From CAYVOV01 sp964453525 (GTDB taxonomy: Bacteria; Chloroflexota; Dehalococcoidia; Dehalococcoidales; UBA2162): a DNA stretch of 64,000 nucleotides. Both the position numbers and the translations under genes were made by a program. The stretch's first letter is position 1; the number at the start of each line of letters is the position of its first letter. Under the pieces are notes generated by a model. That model searched no databases, was not told where the DNA came from, and saw only the letters and a list, made by a program, of their open reading frames with translations. The DNA is taken from the NCBI GenBank assembly GCA_964453525.1, contig CAYVOV010000001.1, positions 186,001-250,000 on the forward strand. The letters run 5' to 3'. This document shows positions 26,625 to 36,013 of this stretch, piece after piece.

Positions 26625-27020
26625 ATGGCTGAAACAAGGTACGGGAAATACCTGAAAACGCATCCAATTGAGGATGCTCCTTTCGGGCCAGTCTTCAACT
26701 TCTCCGGGGAGGAAGATTTTAAGTCTGATTTCTCCATGTTTGCCATCTATGTCACGAAACCGAACCTTATGGAGGAGACAGCCCACGCACACGACTTTGA
26801 CATGTACCTGGTTTTCTGTGGCAGTGACCCGGATAACATGGACGACCTCGGAGCGGAAATAGAGCTGTCGTTCGGTGAGGAGGAGGAAAAACATACTATT
26901 ACCTCGCCCACCACGGTATATATCCCGAAGGGATTAACCCACTGTCCGCTTAATTTCAAGAGAGTTGATAAGCCCGTCATGTTTCTCCATGCCTCGATTG
27001 CGCCCAAATACGTGAAATAA
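26625..27020 (+). CDS. Small cupin-like protein
   Basis: A 131-residue protein with a beta-rich pattern. 'EETAHAHDFDMYLVFCGSDP' resembles the first cupin motif (His-x-His then Glu/Asp), and 'YIPKGLTHCPLNF' the second (P-x-G-x-x-H), so a mononuclear metal site is possible: His55, His57 and His105 are candidates. GGAGGG lies 9 bases before the ATG. It is 47 bp after the enoate reductase and probably in the same transcript. It could be a lyase, isomerase or ligand sensor; no specific activity is claimed. Confidence 0.65.
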   Translation: MAETRYGKYLKTHPIEDAPFGPVFNFSGEEDFKSDFSMFAIYVTKPNLMEETAHAHDFDMYLVFCGSDPDNMDDLGAEIELSFGEEEEKHTITSPTTVYIPKGLTHCPLNFKRVDKPVMFLHASIAPKYVK

Positions 27021-27277
27021 TTAGCTGCCTGCAGACAGCTTGCGTTGCTGTCCGGGCAGTTCGGGAAATCAGTAAACGGAAAAACCTGCCGACACAGCAG
27101 GAGGGAGGTATTCGGGGATAGAAGCAGCAGGCTTGCAGGAACACTAATTATCTTGACACGGGATTCGGCTGAGGTGTATTCTCTTGATACTGTTCAGGCG
27201 AGAGCTAATCATGACCAAAACCCGGCGAAATAATTCCTTTTTGAGATATCATAATAACTACCTGAAAAAGGGAAGAA

Positions 27278-28741
27278 ATGATGGAAAAGAAAAAGGTAAG
27301 AAACAAGCGGGTTGACGAAGAACTGATGCTGAAAAAGAGACGGGAGGAGCTCGACCGCTTGCCGACCGGCAGGGAGGTCGACTTCGATGACGCGGTGGCG
27401 TACCAGAAGAGCCTGCCTGATACCAAAGTCTGGTGGAAAGTGATGAAAAAGCTCGAGGACGAGGGGAGGATGAGCGTCTTCCCCAGGGCGGGAACACCAC
27501 TCCTCAAGGACATGATTGAACTCTGCCAGTCGATAAGAGATGCCGGGGTGGTCCTCATCCCGGTAACAACCGATAGCTACACCCGTACCGGTCAGCATGA
27601 GAAGGTCGCCGAGATTATGAAGGAAGTGGAAAAGACCGGCAAGCCGCTGCTGAACGGATTTCCAATCTATTACTATGGTGTAAAAAATTGCAGGAAGCTT
27701 GTTGAAAGCGTTGATGCCGCTTTCAGCCCCAGAGCAGCCGGGGGGGACATAGCCATTGCCTCCGGGATGACTACCGCCGGGGGAGGAATCGGTTTCCTTG
27801 GTTTCGGCAGCTATTCAAAGAATATGACGATACGAGAGCTTGTCCAGAACAGCATGGAACGGATGAGTCTGGTCGGATGGTACGCCGATAGAGGAGTTAT
27901 CCTCTGCACCGACCTCCACGGGTGGCTGCCCGGCGCTCCTTTCCCGTTGAGTGTCAATATAGCCTGCCTGGTAATAGAGGCCGTTACGGCAGCCGAGCAG
28001 GGCCAGAAAGCCCTCTACCCGCTGGTGCACTGCATGGGAAATATTGCCCAGGACATGGCATCGATAAGACTGGCTCCGAGAATAATCAGAGAATACCTGG
28101 ACAAATTCGGATATGAAGACTGTATGATAACCGGTACCTGCCCTTCGCAGACTCCTCTTTTCCCGGTTGCCAGACATATGGGAGGAGCGTTTGCCTATCT
28201 TACCTATGTGGCGATGGTGGGGGCGCTGGCTAAATGTAATGCCGTGGACCTGAGAAGTATCGACGAGGGGGCGGGTGTTCCTACCACGGAAACCCACGAG
28301 GTTAGCTACCGGGCGGCAAAGTGGATGTTTGACGTAATCAGGGAACAGAAGCTGGAGATTGAGATAAAAGAAGTGGATGTAGAGGAGAAGGTGACCGAAA
28401 CAGAAGTGCGAGCAATCCTCGATAGAGTACTTGACCTCGGTGACGGTGATATCGCCGAAGGCACGATACAGGCTGTCGAATCCGGGGTACTCGATTCGCC
28501 GTGGAGTCCCAATGTGACTGTCAAAGATGAGGTACTTGGAGTTCGTGATGCCAGGGGGGCCTGCCGCTACCTTGAGTTCGGGAACCTTCCCATCCCCGAA
28601 GAGATAAAGGATTTCCACCGTGCAAAAATAGCGGAGAGAGAGAAGATAGAGGGTAAGAAAGTAGACTACTACACGGCGGTCCGGGATTTATGGAGTTTGA
28701 GTAAAGGGAAAATAGTTGGTATTCCTCCTTATGACCAGTAA
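27278..28741 (+). CDS. Glutamate mutase epsilon-chain-like B12-dependent mutase subunit
   Basis: A 487-residue TIM-barrel subunit homologous to GlmE/MutE of adenosylcobalamin-dependent glutamate mutase ('LRY/CRYLEFGNLPIPEEI' C-terminal motif, 'LLNGFPIYYYGVKNCRKL'). Aligned from memory to Clostridium cochlearium GlmE, the three arginines that clamp the carboxylates are present: Arg70 ('FPRAG'), Arg103 ('SYTRTG') and Arg152 ('SPRAAGG'). However Glu171, which binds the substrate ammonium, appears as Ala167 ('TTAGGG'), and Tyr177 as Phe173; Tyr181 is kept as Tyr179. So the substrate may be a dicarboxylate without an amino group. The S and L genes follow directly. GGGAAG precedes the ATG. Confidence 0.85.
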   Translation: MMEKKKVRNKRVDEELMLKKRREELDRLPTGREVDFDDAVAYQKSLPDTKVWWKVMKKLEDEGRMSVFPRAGTPLLKDMIELCQSIRDAGVVLIPVTTDSYTRTGQHEKVAEIMKEVEKTGKPLLNGFPIYYYGVKNCRKLVESVDAAFSPRAAGGDIAIASGMTTAGGGIGFLGFGSYSKNMTIRELVQNSMERMSLVGWYADRGVILCTDLHGWLPGAPFPLSVNIACLVIEAVTAAEQGQKALYPLVHCMGNIAQDMASIRLAPRIIREYLDKFGYEDCMITGTCPSQTPLFPVARHMGGAFAYLTYVAMVGALAKCNAVDLRSIDEGAGVPTTETHEVSYRAAKWMFDVIREQKLEIEIKEVDVEEKVTETEVRAILDRVLDLGDGDIAEGTIQAVESGVLDSPWSPNVTVKDEVLGVRDARGACRYLEFGNLPIPEEIKDFHRAKIAEREKIEGKKVDYYTAVRDLWSLSKGKIVGIPPYDQ

Positions 28742-28785
28742 TCCTCCGGAGTGTTACAGTAAAGTACAGTTCAGAAGGAGCAGCA

Positions 28786-29211
28786 ATGAGTAAAGCACCA
28801 ACAGTAATAACCGGGACCGTGGGAACTGATGCCCACGTTATTGGTACAAAAGTCCTGTCCCGTGCCCTGAAGGATGCCGGATTCAATGTCGTGGCTCTGG
28901 GCATGCAGGTATCGCCACAGGAGTTCATTAAAGTGGCCCAGGAAACAAACGCCGATGCTATCCTGATGAGTTCACTCTATGGCATGGCTGACCTCGATTT
29001 AAAAGGATTTAATGAAGAGCGGATAGAAGCCGGTCTCGGAGACGTACTGCTCTATATCGGCGGTATTGTTGGACTGGGCAGGCACGATTTTAAAGAAGAC
29101 GAAGAGAAGTTCAAGAAGCTGGGATTTGACAGAGTCTATCCTCCCGAGGCAGACCTGGATGCAGCTATCGAAGACCTGAGGAATGACCTGAAGGCGAAAA
29201 ACAAGATGTAG
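28786..29211 (+). CDS. Glutamate mutase sigma-chain-like cobalamin-binding subunit
   Basis: A 141-residue B12-binding Rossmann-like domain. The base-off/His-on signature D-x-H-x2-G is present as Asp15, His17 and Gly20 ('DAHVIG'). 'SSLYGMADLDLKGF' and 'YIGGIVGLG' match the loops around the dimethylbenzimidazole pocket, and 'FDRVYPPEADLD' the family end. The length equals GlmS/MutS (about 137). It lies 44 bp after the E-chain gene, with GAAGGAG upstream of its ATG. It binds adenosylcobalamin and assembles with the E chain to form the active mutase. Confidence 0.93.
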   Translation: MSKAPTVITGTVGTDAHVIGTKVLSRALKDAGFNVVALGMQVSPQEFIKVAQETNADAILMSSLYGMADLDLKGFNEERIEAGLGDVLLYIGGIVGLGRHDFKEDEEKFKKLGFDRVYPPEADLDAAIEDLRNDLKAKNKM

Positions 29212-29243
29212 CTAACGGGGATACCCGGGAAAGCTTGAGATTA

Positions 29244-30611
29244 ATGGACAGTATAAGACTTTTAATCGACTTCGGCAGTACTTATACCAAAGTCGTTGCG
29301 GTTGACCTTGATAAAGAGGAAATTGTATCGGCGGTTCGGGTCCCCTCGTCGGTCGAGACCGATATTACACTGGCACTGGAAGAAGCCCTGAAACAGGTTA
29401 CGGACAGCACCGGTATAGGCAGCCTGGAGAAGAAAGAAGCCCTCGCCTGCAGCAGCGCCGCCGGCGGTCTGCGTATGGTCTGCGCCGGTTTCGTACCCGA
29501 CCTCACCAGCAAAGCAGCAAATCATGCCGCTCTGGGTGCTGGAGCCAAGGTAATCGGCTGTTACTCGTATAAACTCACCCGGCAGGAAGTTGATGAGATA
29601 GAGGCTGCTGCCCCCGATATAGTTTTGCTTTCCGGCGGGACCGACGGTGGAGATGAGCAGGTAATTATCCACAATGCCGGGATGTTCTCCCGTACCAGCA
29701 GCGGCATATCCAATATCATAATAGCCGGAAACAAGACTGCCTATGATGAAATCAGAGCTGTTTTTGAGGGTAACGGCAAAAATGTAATCTATACAAAGAA
29801 TGTGATGCCTGAGATAGGCGTCCTGGATGTAGCCCCGTGCAATAAGGAAATACGGGAGCTATTCATGAAGAACATTATCGAGGCAAAAGGAATTGCCCGG
29901 GCCAAGGTGATTATCAAAGACGTCATAATGCCGACTCCTTCGGCAGTACTGGAAGCGGCCAAACTCATCGCTGACGGCTTTGGCGGCGAAGCGGGGATGG
30001 GCGAACTTATTGTCATTGACCCGGGCGGAGCGACCACCGATGTTCACTCCATTGCCCGCGGTAACCCGAGCCGTGGCGATACCATTGTTGTCGGTTTGCC
30101 GGAGCCGTACGAAAAACGGACCGTGGAAGGCGACCTCGGAATCAAGCACAATATAGACACACTGCGGGCGCTTGCCGGGGAGAGAGAGACACCGCCTAAC
30201 TTCACTGCCATTGTCAATGGATTCCATGACGGGCAGCTACCTGTAACCGAAGAGGAGATTGCCTGCCACAGGCTGTTATCCTCACTCATGGTGGAGGTTG
30301 CTATGGACCGGCATGCCGGAAAGATTGAGGTGATTTATACCCCAACCGGAGAAAAGCTGGTCCAGCACGGCAAGGACCTGACCGGTATCGGGACTGTAAT
30401 CGGGACGGGTGGTCCTATTATTTTCTCAGGTAATCCACGGCAGATTCTGGAAGGAGTTTTGTTCCGGGAGGAAAACTCCTTCGCTCTCAAACCCAGGGCT
30501 CCCGAATTCTATCTTGATGAACAGTACATTCTTTATGCAGTAGGATTACTCAGTCAGGTTGAACCGAAAAAGGCATTGAATTTAGCCAGAAAATACCTCA
30601 AGCAGATATAG
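29244..30611 (+). CDS. GlmL/MutL-like ATPase, mutase reactivation factor
   Basis: A 455-residue ASKHA-fold ATPase with the phosphate-1 motif 'LIDFGSTYTKVVAVD' at the N-terminus and 'VIDPGGATTDVHSI' near residue 260. GlmL-type proteins exchange damaged cobalamin in glutamate mutase. I start it at ATG 29244 rather than the TTG at 29235. It follows the S chain by 32 bp, giving the order E-S-L, whereas the clostridial operon I remember is S-L-E. No methylaspartate ammonia-lyase gene follows, so the mutase is not in the standard glutamate fermentation cluster. A CoA-transferase pair begins 39 bp downstream. Confidence 0.9.
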   Translation: MDSIRLLIDFGSTYTKVVAVDLDKEEIVSAVRVPSSVETDITLALEEALKQVTDSTGIGSLEKKEALACSSAAGGLRMVCAGFVPDLTSKAANHAALGAGAKVIGCYSYKLTRQEVDEIEAAAPDIVLLSGGTDGGDEQVIIHNAGMFSRTSSGISNIIIAGNKTAYDEIRAVFEGNGKNVIYTKNVMPEIGVLDVAPCNKEIRELFMKNIIEAKGIARAKVIIKDVIMPTPSAVLEAAKLIADGFGGEAGMGELIVIDPGGATTDVHSIARGNPSRGDTIVVGLPEPYEKRTVEGDLGIKHNIDTLRALAGERETPPNFTAIVNGFHDGQLPVTEEEIACHRLLSSLMVEVAMDRHAGKIEVIYTPTGEKLVQHGKDLTGIGTVIGTGGPIIFSGNPRQILEGVLFREENSFALKPRAPEFYLDEQYILYAVGLLSQVEPKKALNLARKYLKQI

Positions 30612-30650
30612 CCTGTACTGGAATATTATTACCTGGATTGGAGAGAAAGT

Positions 30651-31883
30651 ATGCTGAGCAACTGCCGGGCACTGGATTTAACTGATGATAGCGGTTTTCT
30701 CTGCGGGAAAATACTCGCTGACCTTGGTGCCGACGTAATCAAGATTGAGAGGCCGGGAGGAGACCCTTCGCGCAACAAAGGTGATTTCTGGCACAATATA
30801 CCGGATGCCGAGAAAAACCTTTACTGGTTTGCCTACAACACAAATAAAAGGGGTATTACCCTGAATCTCGAAACTGCCGATGGCAGGGAGATATTTAAGA
30901 AACTGGTCAGGACGGCCGATTTCGTAATCGAGTCTTTCCCGCCGGGCTACATGGACGGACTGGGCATAGGATACTCCAGCTTCAGCCAGATTCATCCGGG
31001 AATTATCTGGGCATCAATCACACCGTTCGGGCCGGATGGTCCGTACCGGGACTATAAAGACTCGGATATAGTGGTTATGGGAATGAGCGGTACCATGTAC
31101 CAGACCGGGGAGCGTGACGAGGCACCGGTGCACATCAGCATGCCGCAGGCATGCCTTCACGCCGGGGCGGATGCCGCCGTAGGCTCGATAATTGCCTATT
31201 ACCACCGGGAAAAGACCGGAGAGGGACAGCATGTCGATGTCTCGATGCAGCAGAGCGCAGCCTGGTTCCAGGCTAATGCTGTGCCGACGTGGGAACTGAA
31301 CGGTGGAATTCTGAAGCGCGTCGGGGCTTTCCGCGCCGGATTGAGCCGGAGTGTCGGCCAGCGGCAGGTATGGCAGTGCAAGGACGGCTATGTATTTTTC
31401 AACGTGATTGGCGGCAGGCAGGGTGCCAAGACACTCAGCTCACTGACGGAGTGGATGGACAGCGAGGGTATGGCTACCGAGTACCTTCGGACCAAGGAAT
31501 GGGACAACTTCGATATGTTTTCTGTTGACCGTGAGGAAATGGAAAATATCCAGAAGCCAATCGGAGAATTCTTCAAGACTCATACCGCAAAAGAGCTCCT
31601 TGCCGAAGCGGTACCGAGACAGGTATCAATCGGTCCATTGTCCAGCATGCAGGACCTGCTGGAGGACGAATGTCTCCGGACCCGGAACTTCTGGACGGAG
31701 ATAGAGCACCCCGAGCTGGGTACCACCATTACTTATCCGCGGCGGTTCGTTGAGTCATCTGAAATTGACATTTCTACCCGTTTCCGGGCACCGCTAATCG
31801 GCGAGCACAATGAAGAGGTCTATAATAGCCTCGGACTTTCCAGAGGAGACCTTGCTTCACTAAAAGAGGCCGGAGTTATCTAG
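30651..31883 (+). CDS. CaiB/BaiF family CoA-transferase, first of a tandem pair; catalytic Asp replaced by Cys
   Basis: A 410-residue class III CoA-transferase. N-terminal 'CGKILADLGADVIKIERPGGDPSR', 'NTNKRGITLNLE' and 'GEHNEEVYNSLGLS' at the end are family marks. In the segment holding the catalytic Asp (D-x3-G..YHR), this protein has Cys168 ('ACLHAGADAAVG') where Asp is expected, so it should not form the usual acyl-Asp intermediate. The paralogue 15 bp downstream keeps Asp. The pair therefore looks like a heteromer with one catalytic chain. It directly follows the B12 mutase genes. GGAGAGAAAG precedes the ATG. The substrate may be the product of the mutase; this is inference. Confidence 0.92.
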   Translation: MLSNCRALDLTDDSGFLCGKILADLGADVIKIERPGGDPSRNKGDFWHNIPDAEKNLYWFAYNTNKRGITLNLETADGREIFKKLVRTADFVIESFPPGYMDGLGIGYSSFSQIHPGIIWASITPFGPDGPYRDYKDSDIVVMGMSGTMYQTGERDEAPVHISMPQACLHAGADAAVGSIIAYYHREKTGEGQHVDVSMQQSAAWFQANAVPTWELNGGILKRVGAFRAGLSRSVGQRQVWQCKDGYVFFNVIGGRQGAKTLSSLTEWMDSEGMATEYLRTKEWDNFDMFSVDREEMENIQKPIGEFFKTHTAKELLAEAVPRQVSIGPLSSMQDLLEDECLRTRNFWTEIEHPELGTTITYPRRFVESSEIDISTRFRAPLIGEHNEEVYNSLGLSRGDLASLKEAGVI

Positions 31884-31898
31884 AGGGAGTAAATGCAG

Positions 31899-33128
31899 AT
31901 GGAGATAGATAGAAGAGAAGGTGCTTTAAGCGGTCTGACAATATTTGCATTCTGCTGGGCGGTGGTAGGCCCCCTCACCATGAAATTCTTTGCCGACCAC
32001 GGGGCAAGGGTAATACGGGTAGAGACGAGCAAGCGTCCCTGTGTTATGAGGTCATCGGGTCCTTACAAGGGTAACAAACCCAACCTGAACGCCGGCGGCT
32101 ATTTTAACTACTACAATTCAAACATCTTGAGTCTCACTCTTAATATGGAACTCCCGGAAGCCCGCGCCATAGCCAGGAGGCTTGCCCTGGAATGTGATGT
32201 ATTCATGGAAAACTATACCCCGGGTAACATGGAGAAATGGGGATTGAGCTACGAGGAGCTGAAAAAGGAAAGGCCTGACATTATAATGCTGCGGCAGAGC
32301 GGTTACGGTTCCTGGGGGCCGTATTCCAAGCTGCCGGCGTTCGGCATGGTACTGGTGCCTATTGTCGGCCTGCCGAATTTCATCGGCTGGCCGGGTCGGG
32401 AGCCCCTGCCGGTCGGCGTTTCCGCCTATACCGACTGCATAAGTCCGCGTTTTGCCTCGGCGGCTTTAATCGCCGCTATCGATTACAGGAATAAGACCGG
32501 GAAAGGTCAGTTGCTTGATTTATCACAGTTTGAAACGGCGCTCTATTTTATAATGCCGGGTATCCTTGACTATGTTACCAACGACAGGGAGCCATCGAGA
32601 ATCGGAAATTCTTCGTCTTATGCCGCCCCTCACGGCGTCTATCCCTGCAAGGGTGACGACCGCTGGTGCACTATTGCCGTGTTTAGTGACGAGGAATGGA
32701 AAAACCTGTGCCGTGAAATGGGCAGACCCGAGTATCTGGAGGACCCCAGGTTCAGCACCCTGATTGGCCGTAAGGAGAACGAGGACGAGCTTAATGAATT
32801 AATAAGCGAATGGACTGTCAACCTGACACCGGAGGAGGTTATGGAGAGATTGCAGGCGGCGGGAGTGGCAGCCGGCGTTGTCAAGAATACGGCTGACATA
32901 TACCAGGACCCTCAACTGAGAAATCGTAATATTTTCTGGCCGATGGAGCACAGCGAGATGGGTCAGTTCACCCACCTGGGACAGAGTTTTCGGTTATCGA
33001 AGACACCGTCACAGCCGTACTCGCCGAGTCCGCTTCTCGGCGAACACACCGAATATGTCTGCACCAGGATACTCGGGATGTCCGACGAGCAGTTTGTTGA
33101 CTACCTGCAGATGGGGGTATTCGAATAA
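31899..33128 (+). CDS. CaiB/BaiF family CoA-transferase, second of a tandem pair; catalytic Asp kept
   Basis: A 409-residue class III CoA-transferase starting at ATG 31899, preferred over ATG 31893 because GAGGGAG at 31883-31889 then has a 9-base spacing. Family motifs are 'FAFCWAVVGPLTMKFFADHGARVIRVE', 'GNMEKWGLSYEELKKERPDIIML' and a terminal 'LGEHTEYVCTRILGMS'. The predicted catalytic residue is Asp179 in 'AYTDCISPRFAS'. It pairs with the Cys-bearing paralogue upstream and is followed by an MmgE/PrpD gene. Likely role: transfer of CoA to a di- or tricarboxylic acid used by the neighbouring mutase or PrpD enzymes. Confidence 0.92.
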   Translation: MEIDRREGALSGLTIFAFCWAVVGPLTMKFFADHGARVIRVETSKRPCVMRSSGPYKGNKPNLNAGGYFNYYNSNILSLTLNMELPEARAIARRLALECDVFMENYTPGNMEKWGLSYEELKKERPDIIMLRQSGYGSWGPYSKLPAFGMVLVPIVGLPNFIGWPGREPLPVGVSAYTDCISPRFASAALIAAIDYRNKTGKGQLLDLSQFETALYFIMPGILDYVTNDREPSRIGNSSSYAAPHGVYPCKGDDRWCTIAVFSDEEWKNLCREMGRPEYLEDPRFSTLIGRKENEDELNELISEWTVNLTPEEVMERLQAAGVAAGVVKNTADIYQDPQLRNRNIFWPMEHSEMGQFTHLGQSFRLSKTPSQPYSPSPLLGEHTEYVCTRILGMSDEQFVDYLQMGVFE

Positions 33129-33185
33129 CCGAACCTGCCTCCAGATTATATTGACCTGAGTATGAATAAGTGAGGGAGTAGTGTA

Positions 33186-34601
33186 ATGGACTCTTCTTGT
33201 AAGTTTGCCAGGAATTTCGTTACTACACGTTATGAGGATATTCCTGAAGAAGCAGTGGAGATTACCAGGAGAGAAGTCCTTGATATCTTGGGAGTTGCTC
33301 TGGGGGGCTCGGCTAAACCCGGAGTAAAAGAGCTTCTGGAACTGATTACCGATTGGGGTGGCAAAGAAGAGAGCACGATACTCTGCTACGGGAACAGGGT
33401 CCCGGCGCCGAACTCCGCCCAGATGAACGCCACGATGAGCCACGCTCTGGACTATGATGATACGGGCACTGGGCCGACTCACCCTTCGGTGGCAATCGTG
33501 CCTACCTGTCTGGCTCTGGCGGAGCGGAAAGGCGGGGTCAGCGGTAAAGAGCTTATAACGGCGGTTGCCCTGGGCGTCGATATGATGTGCCGCCTGGGAC
33601 GCGGTTTCAGGTGGGTAATGGAAACCCTGCCGCAGGAACAACTGGTGACGATGCCGGGGCAAACTCAGCCGGGAGCCGGCTGGCACCTTACGCCGCTTTA
33701 CGCATTTATCGCTTCTGCCGGCGCTGCCGGCCGGATACTCGGGCTTAACGAAGAGCAGATGGTCAACGCCCTGGGAATCGGCTATCATCAGAGTGCCGGA
33801 AACGGCCAGTGCGTGCTCGATGGCGCTCATACCAAGAGGATGGGTCCCGGTTTTGCTGCCCGGGGCGGCTTGACCGCGGCGCTGATGGCTGAAAAGGGTA
33901 TTACCGGCGCCCCGAATATCTTCCAGGGAGAAGACGGCCTTTACTTCCTCTATCACCGGAAGATTTGTGATGATGAAGTCCTGACTGCCGAACTGGGCAA
34001 GAAATTCGAAGGGGTCAGCGTCGCCATGAAACCCTATCCCTGCTGTGCCGGAACTCACGGCTTTGTCGGCGCCGCGCTGTCACTTGTAGACAAACACGGT
34101 ATAAAGGCTGATGACGTGGAGGAAGTAAATATAGTCTGCCGTAAAGGTGACGTGCTGTGCGTGCCTCTGGAGGTGAGAAGCCACCCTCGCAATCCGGTGG
34201 ACTCCCAGTTCAGTGTGCCTTGGGCGGTTGCCGCTATTATCGCCAGAGGGCGGGCTGGCATCGGTGAGTTTAACGAAGAAGCTATATTAAGCAGGGATAT
34301 CCTTGACGTCACCGATAAAATCCGTCTTGAAGAGATTACGGACGCGGTGAAGCCGGATGGAACCAGCCCTCTGAAAGTGGAAATTAAAATGAAAAACAGA
34401 CAGACTTATTCCGCACAGACCGGCAATCCTATGGCGAACCGGGGAATACTGCCTTTCAGCGACTACGAGAGGAAGTTCAGGGACTGCGCCTCTTATGCTG
34501 CCAGAAAGATACCGGATAAGAATATTGACAGGGTAGCGGAACTGGTTGATAAGCTTGAGCAGGTACACGATGTGACCGAGATTATCGACCTTCTTTCCTG
34601 A
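33186..34601 (+). CDS. MmgE/PrpD family protein
   Basis: A 471-residue protein of the MmgE/PrpD family. N-terminal 'TTRYEDIPEEAVEITRREVLDILGVALGG', central 'NATMSHALDYDDTG' (the conserved Asp pair and His) and 'MKPYPCCAGTHGFVGAAL' with the lid Lys and Cys residues are all present. It is closest in the window to the paralogue at 36014 (same N-terminal and central motifs). It lies between CoA-transferase genes; the alternation CaiB-CaiB-PrpD-CaiB-PrpD suggests a dehydratase, epimerase or decarboxylase acting next to CoA transfer. The family includes 2-methylcitrate dehydratase and cis-aconitate decarboxylase; which one applies is not known. Confidence 0.9.
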   Translation: MDSSCKFARNFVTTRYEDIPEEAVEITRREVLDILGVALGGSAKPGVKELLELITDWGGKEESTILCYGNRVPAPNSAQMNATMSHALDYDDTGTGPTHPSVAIVPTCLALAERKGGVSGKELITAVALGVDMMCRLGRGFRWVMETLPQEQLVTMPGQTQPGAGWHLTPLYAFIASAGAAGRILGLNEEQMVNALGIGYHQSAGNGQCVLDGAHTKRMGPGFAARGGLTAALMAEKGITGAPNIFQGEDGLYFLYHRKICDDEVLTAELGKKFEGVSVAMKPYPCCAGTHGFVGAALSLVDKHGIKADDVEEVNIVCRKGDVLCVPLEVRSHPRNPVDSQFSVPWAVAAIIARGRAGIGEFNEEAILSRDILDVTDKIRLEEITDAVKPDGTSPLKVEIKMKNRQTYSAQTGNPMANRGILPFSDYERKFRDCASYAARKIPDKNIDRVAELVDKLEQVHDVTEIIDLLS

Positions 34602-34635
34602 CAGGAATAACAAGTATTATTTTGGAGGTGGAAAG

Positions 34636-35886
34636 ATGGCTGCACCACTTGAAGGCATTAAAGTCCTGGATTTCAGTATTGCGGTAGCGGCACCGTTGGG
34701 CGGAACGATGCTGGCGGACATGGGGGCTAAAGTAATAAAGGTGGAAAGAATTCAGGGTGAGCCACAGAGACTCGGACTCCCTGCCGGAATGGATGACGTG
34801 CTTGCTGACAGGCTGGCCCGGGGAGCGGTCGATACCGCATCGTGGATTGCTCTCAACCGGGGTAAAGAAGACCTGGCAATTGATGTCAGGAACGAGAAAG
34901 GAAAGGAAATCATAATAAAACTCATCAGGGACGCCGATGTTGTCCTGGAGAGTTTCCGTCCCGGTGTTATGGACAGGCTGGGGCTGGGCTACGAAGCCGT
35001 GTCAGAGATTAATCCCCGGATTATTTACTGTGCTTTCACCGGTTACGGAGATACCGGACCAGTTGCCCACCGTGCCGGGGGAGATATGTGGAGCCAGGCG
35101 ATGTCGGGCATGATAGCCGAAGGAGCCCATCCCGGCGGGCGACCTCAGATGCTCACCATGGGCGTGGTTGATAATACCAGCGGTATGCTTGTGGCCTATG
35201 CGATAATGACGGCGCTGTATGTCCGGGAGCGGACCGGTGAGGGACAGTATGTTGCCCTCAATAACCTGAGTGCGGCAATGTACCTTCAGTTTTCCGGTAT
35301 GGCGGGATTCCTTATGGACCGCCAGGGACGGGCTGAAGTAGAGAGAGGTCAAGGAGGAGGTATGGCGCCGCCGTTCGGCCCTTACAAGGCTAAGGACGGT
35401 GACGTGTTCACGATATTCGGTTCTGACCCTCTCTGGCCCACACTGTGCAAGGTGCTTGAAATTGAACATCTGACGGATGACCCCAGGTTTAAGAACGACG
35501 CCGTCAGAAGGCGGCATAAAGACGAACTGGAGCCGATTCTTGACGAGGCATTCGGTAAAAAGACAAGGGCGGAATGGGCGCAGATATTCAGGGAAGCGAA
35601 GATGCGCTGTGACCCCTGCCTGACCTTTGAAGAGCTATGCACTCATCCTCAGGTTGAAGCTAATGAAATGATTTACACCACAACCCACCCGGTGCGGGGG
35701 GAGATAAAAATGCTGGGGAATCCCATTAAACTGAAGAAGACTCCGGGGAATCCTCAGGGACCTTCACCCCTCCTCGGGGAGCATACCGAAGAAATCCTTC
35801 TCGGACTGGGATATACTTCTGAAAATATCACCGACCTGGAAAAGGAAGGAGTGGTAAAGGCCATCTCCAGAGAAACCGGAAAATAG
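34636..35886 (+). CDS. CaiB/BaiF family CoA-transferase, single
   Basis: A 416-residue class III CoA-transferase with a predicted catalytic Asp179 ('VVDNTSG'). N-terminal 'AVAAPLGGTMLADMGAKVIKVERIQGEPQR' and terminal 'LLGEHTEEILLGLGY' are standard. It lacks a tandem partner: the flanking genes are MmgE/PrpD members on both sides (34 and 127 bp away). GGAGGTGG 8 bases upstream of the ATG gives a strong ribosome site. Homodimeric transferases of this family move CoA from an acyl-CoA donor to carnitine, oxalate, formate, succinate, malate or similar acids; the context points to a dicarboxylate. Confidence 0.93.
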   Translation: MAAPLEGIKVLDFSIAVAAPLGGTMLADMGAKVIKVERIQGEPQRLGLPAGMDDVLADRLARGAVDTASWIALNRGKEDLAIDVRNEKGKEIIIKLIRDADVVLESFRPGVMDRLGLGYEAVSEINPRIIYCAFTGYGDTGPVAHRAGGDMWSQAMSGMIAEGAHPGGRPQMLTMGVVDNTSGMLVAYAIMTALYVRERTGEGQYVALNNLSAAMYLQFSGMAGFLMDRQGRAEVERGQGGGMAPPFGPYKAKDGDVFTIFGSDPLWPTLCKVLEIEHLTDDPRFKNDAVRRRHKDELEPILDEAFGKKTRAEWAQIFREAKMRCDPCLTFEELCTHPQVEANEMIYTTTHPVRGEIKMLGNPIKLKKTPGNPQGPSPLLGEHTEEILLGLGYTSENITDLEKEGVVKAISRETGK

Positions 35887-36013
35887 TGCTGGTGATTGTT
35901 ATATTATCGCTAATATTCACTGTATAATAAAAAACTGACCAATCATCAATAATGTATTATCTCGACAACTAATATTTTTAAAGTATCCGGGGAAGAAAGT
36001 CGGAGGTATAAGG

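Noticed and set aside
27045..27233. 62-codon frame between the cupin and mutase genes
   Set aside because: No ribosome site, no recognisable motif and basic random-looking composition.
27020..27278. Cobalamin riboswitch before the B12 mutase genes
   Set aside because: I looked for the conserved B12-box core (GCCACTG-like) and did not find it in this 257-base gap.
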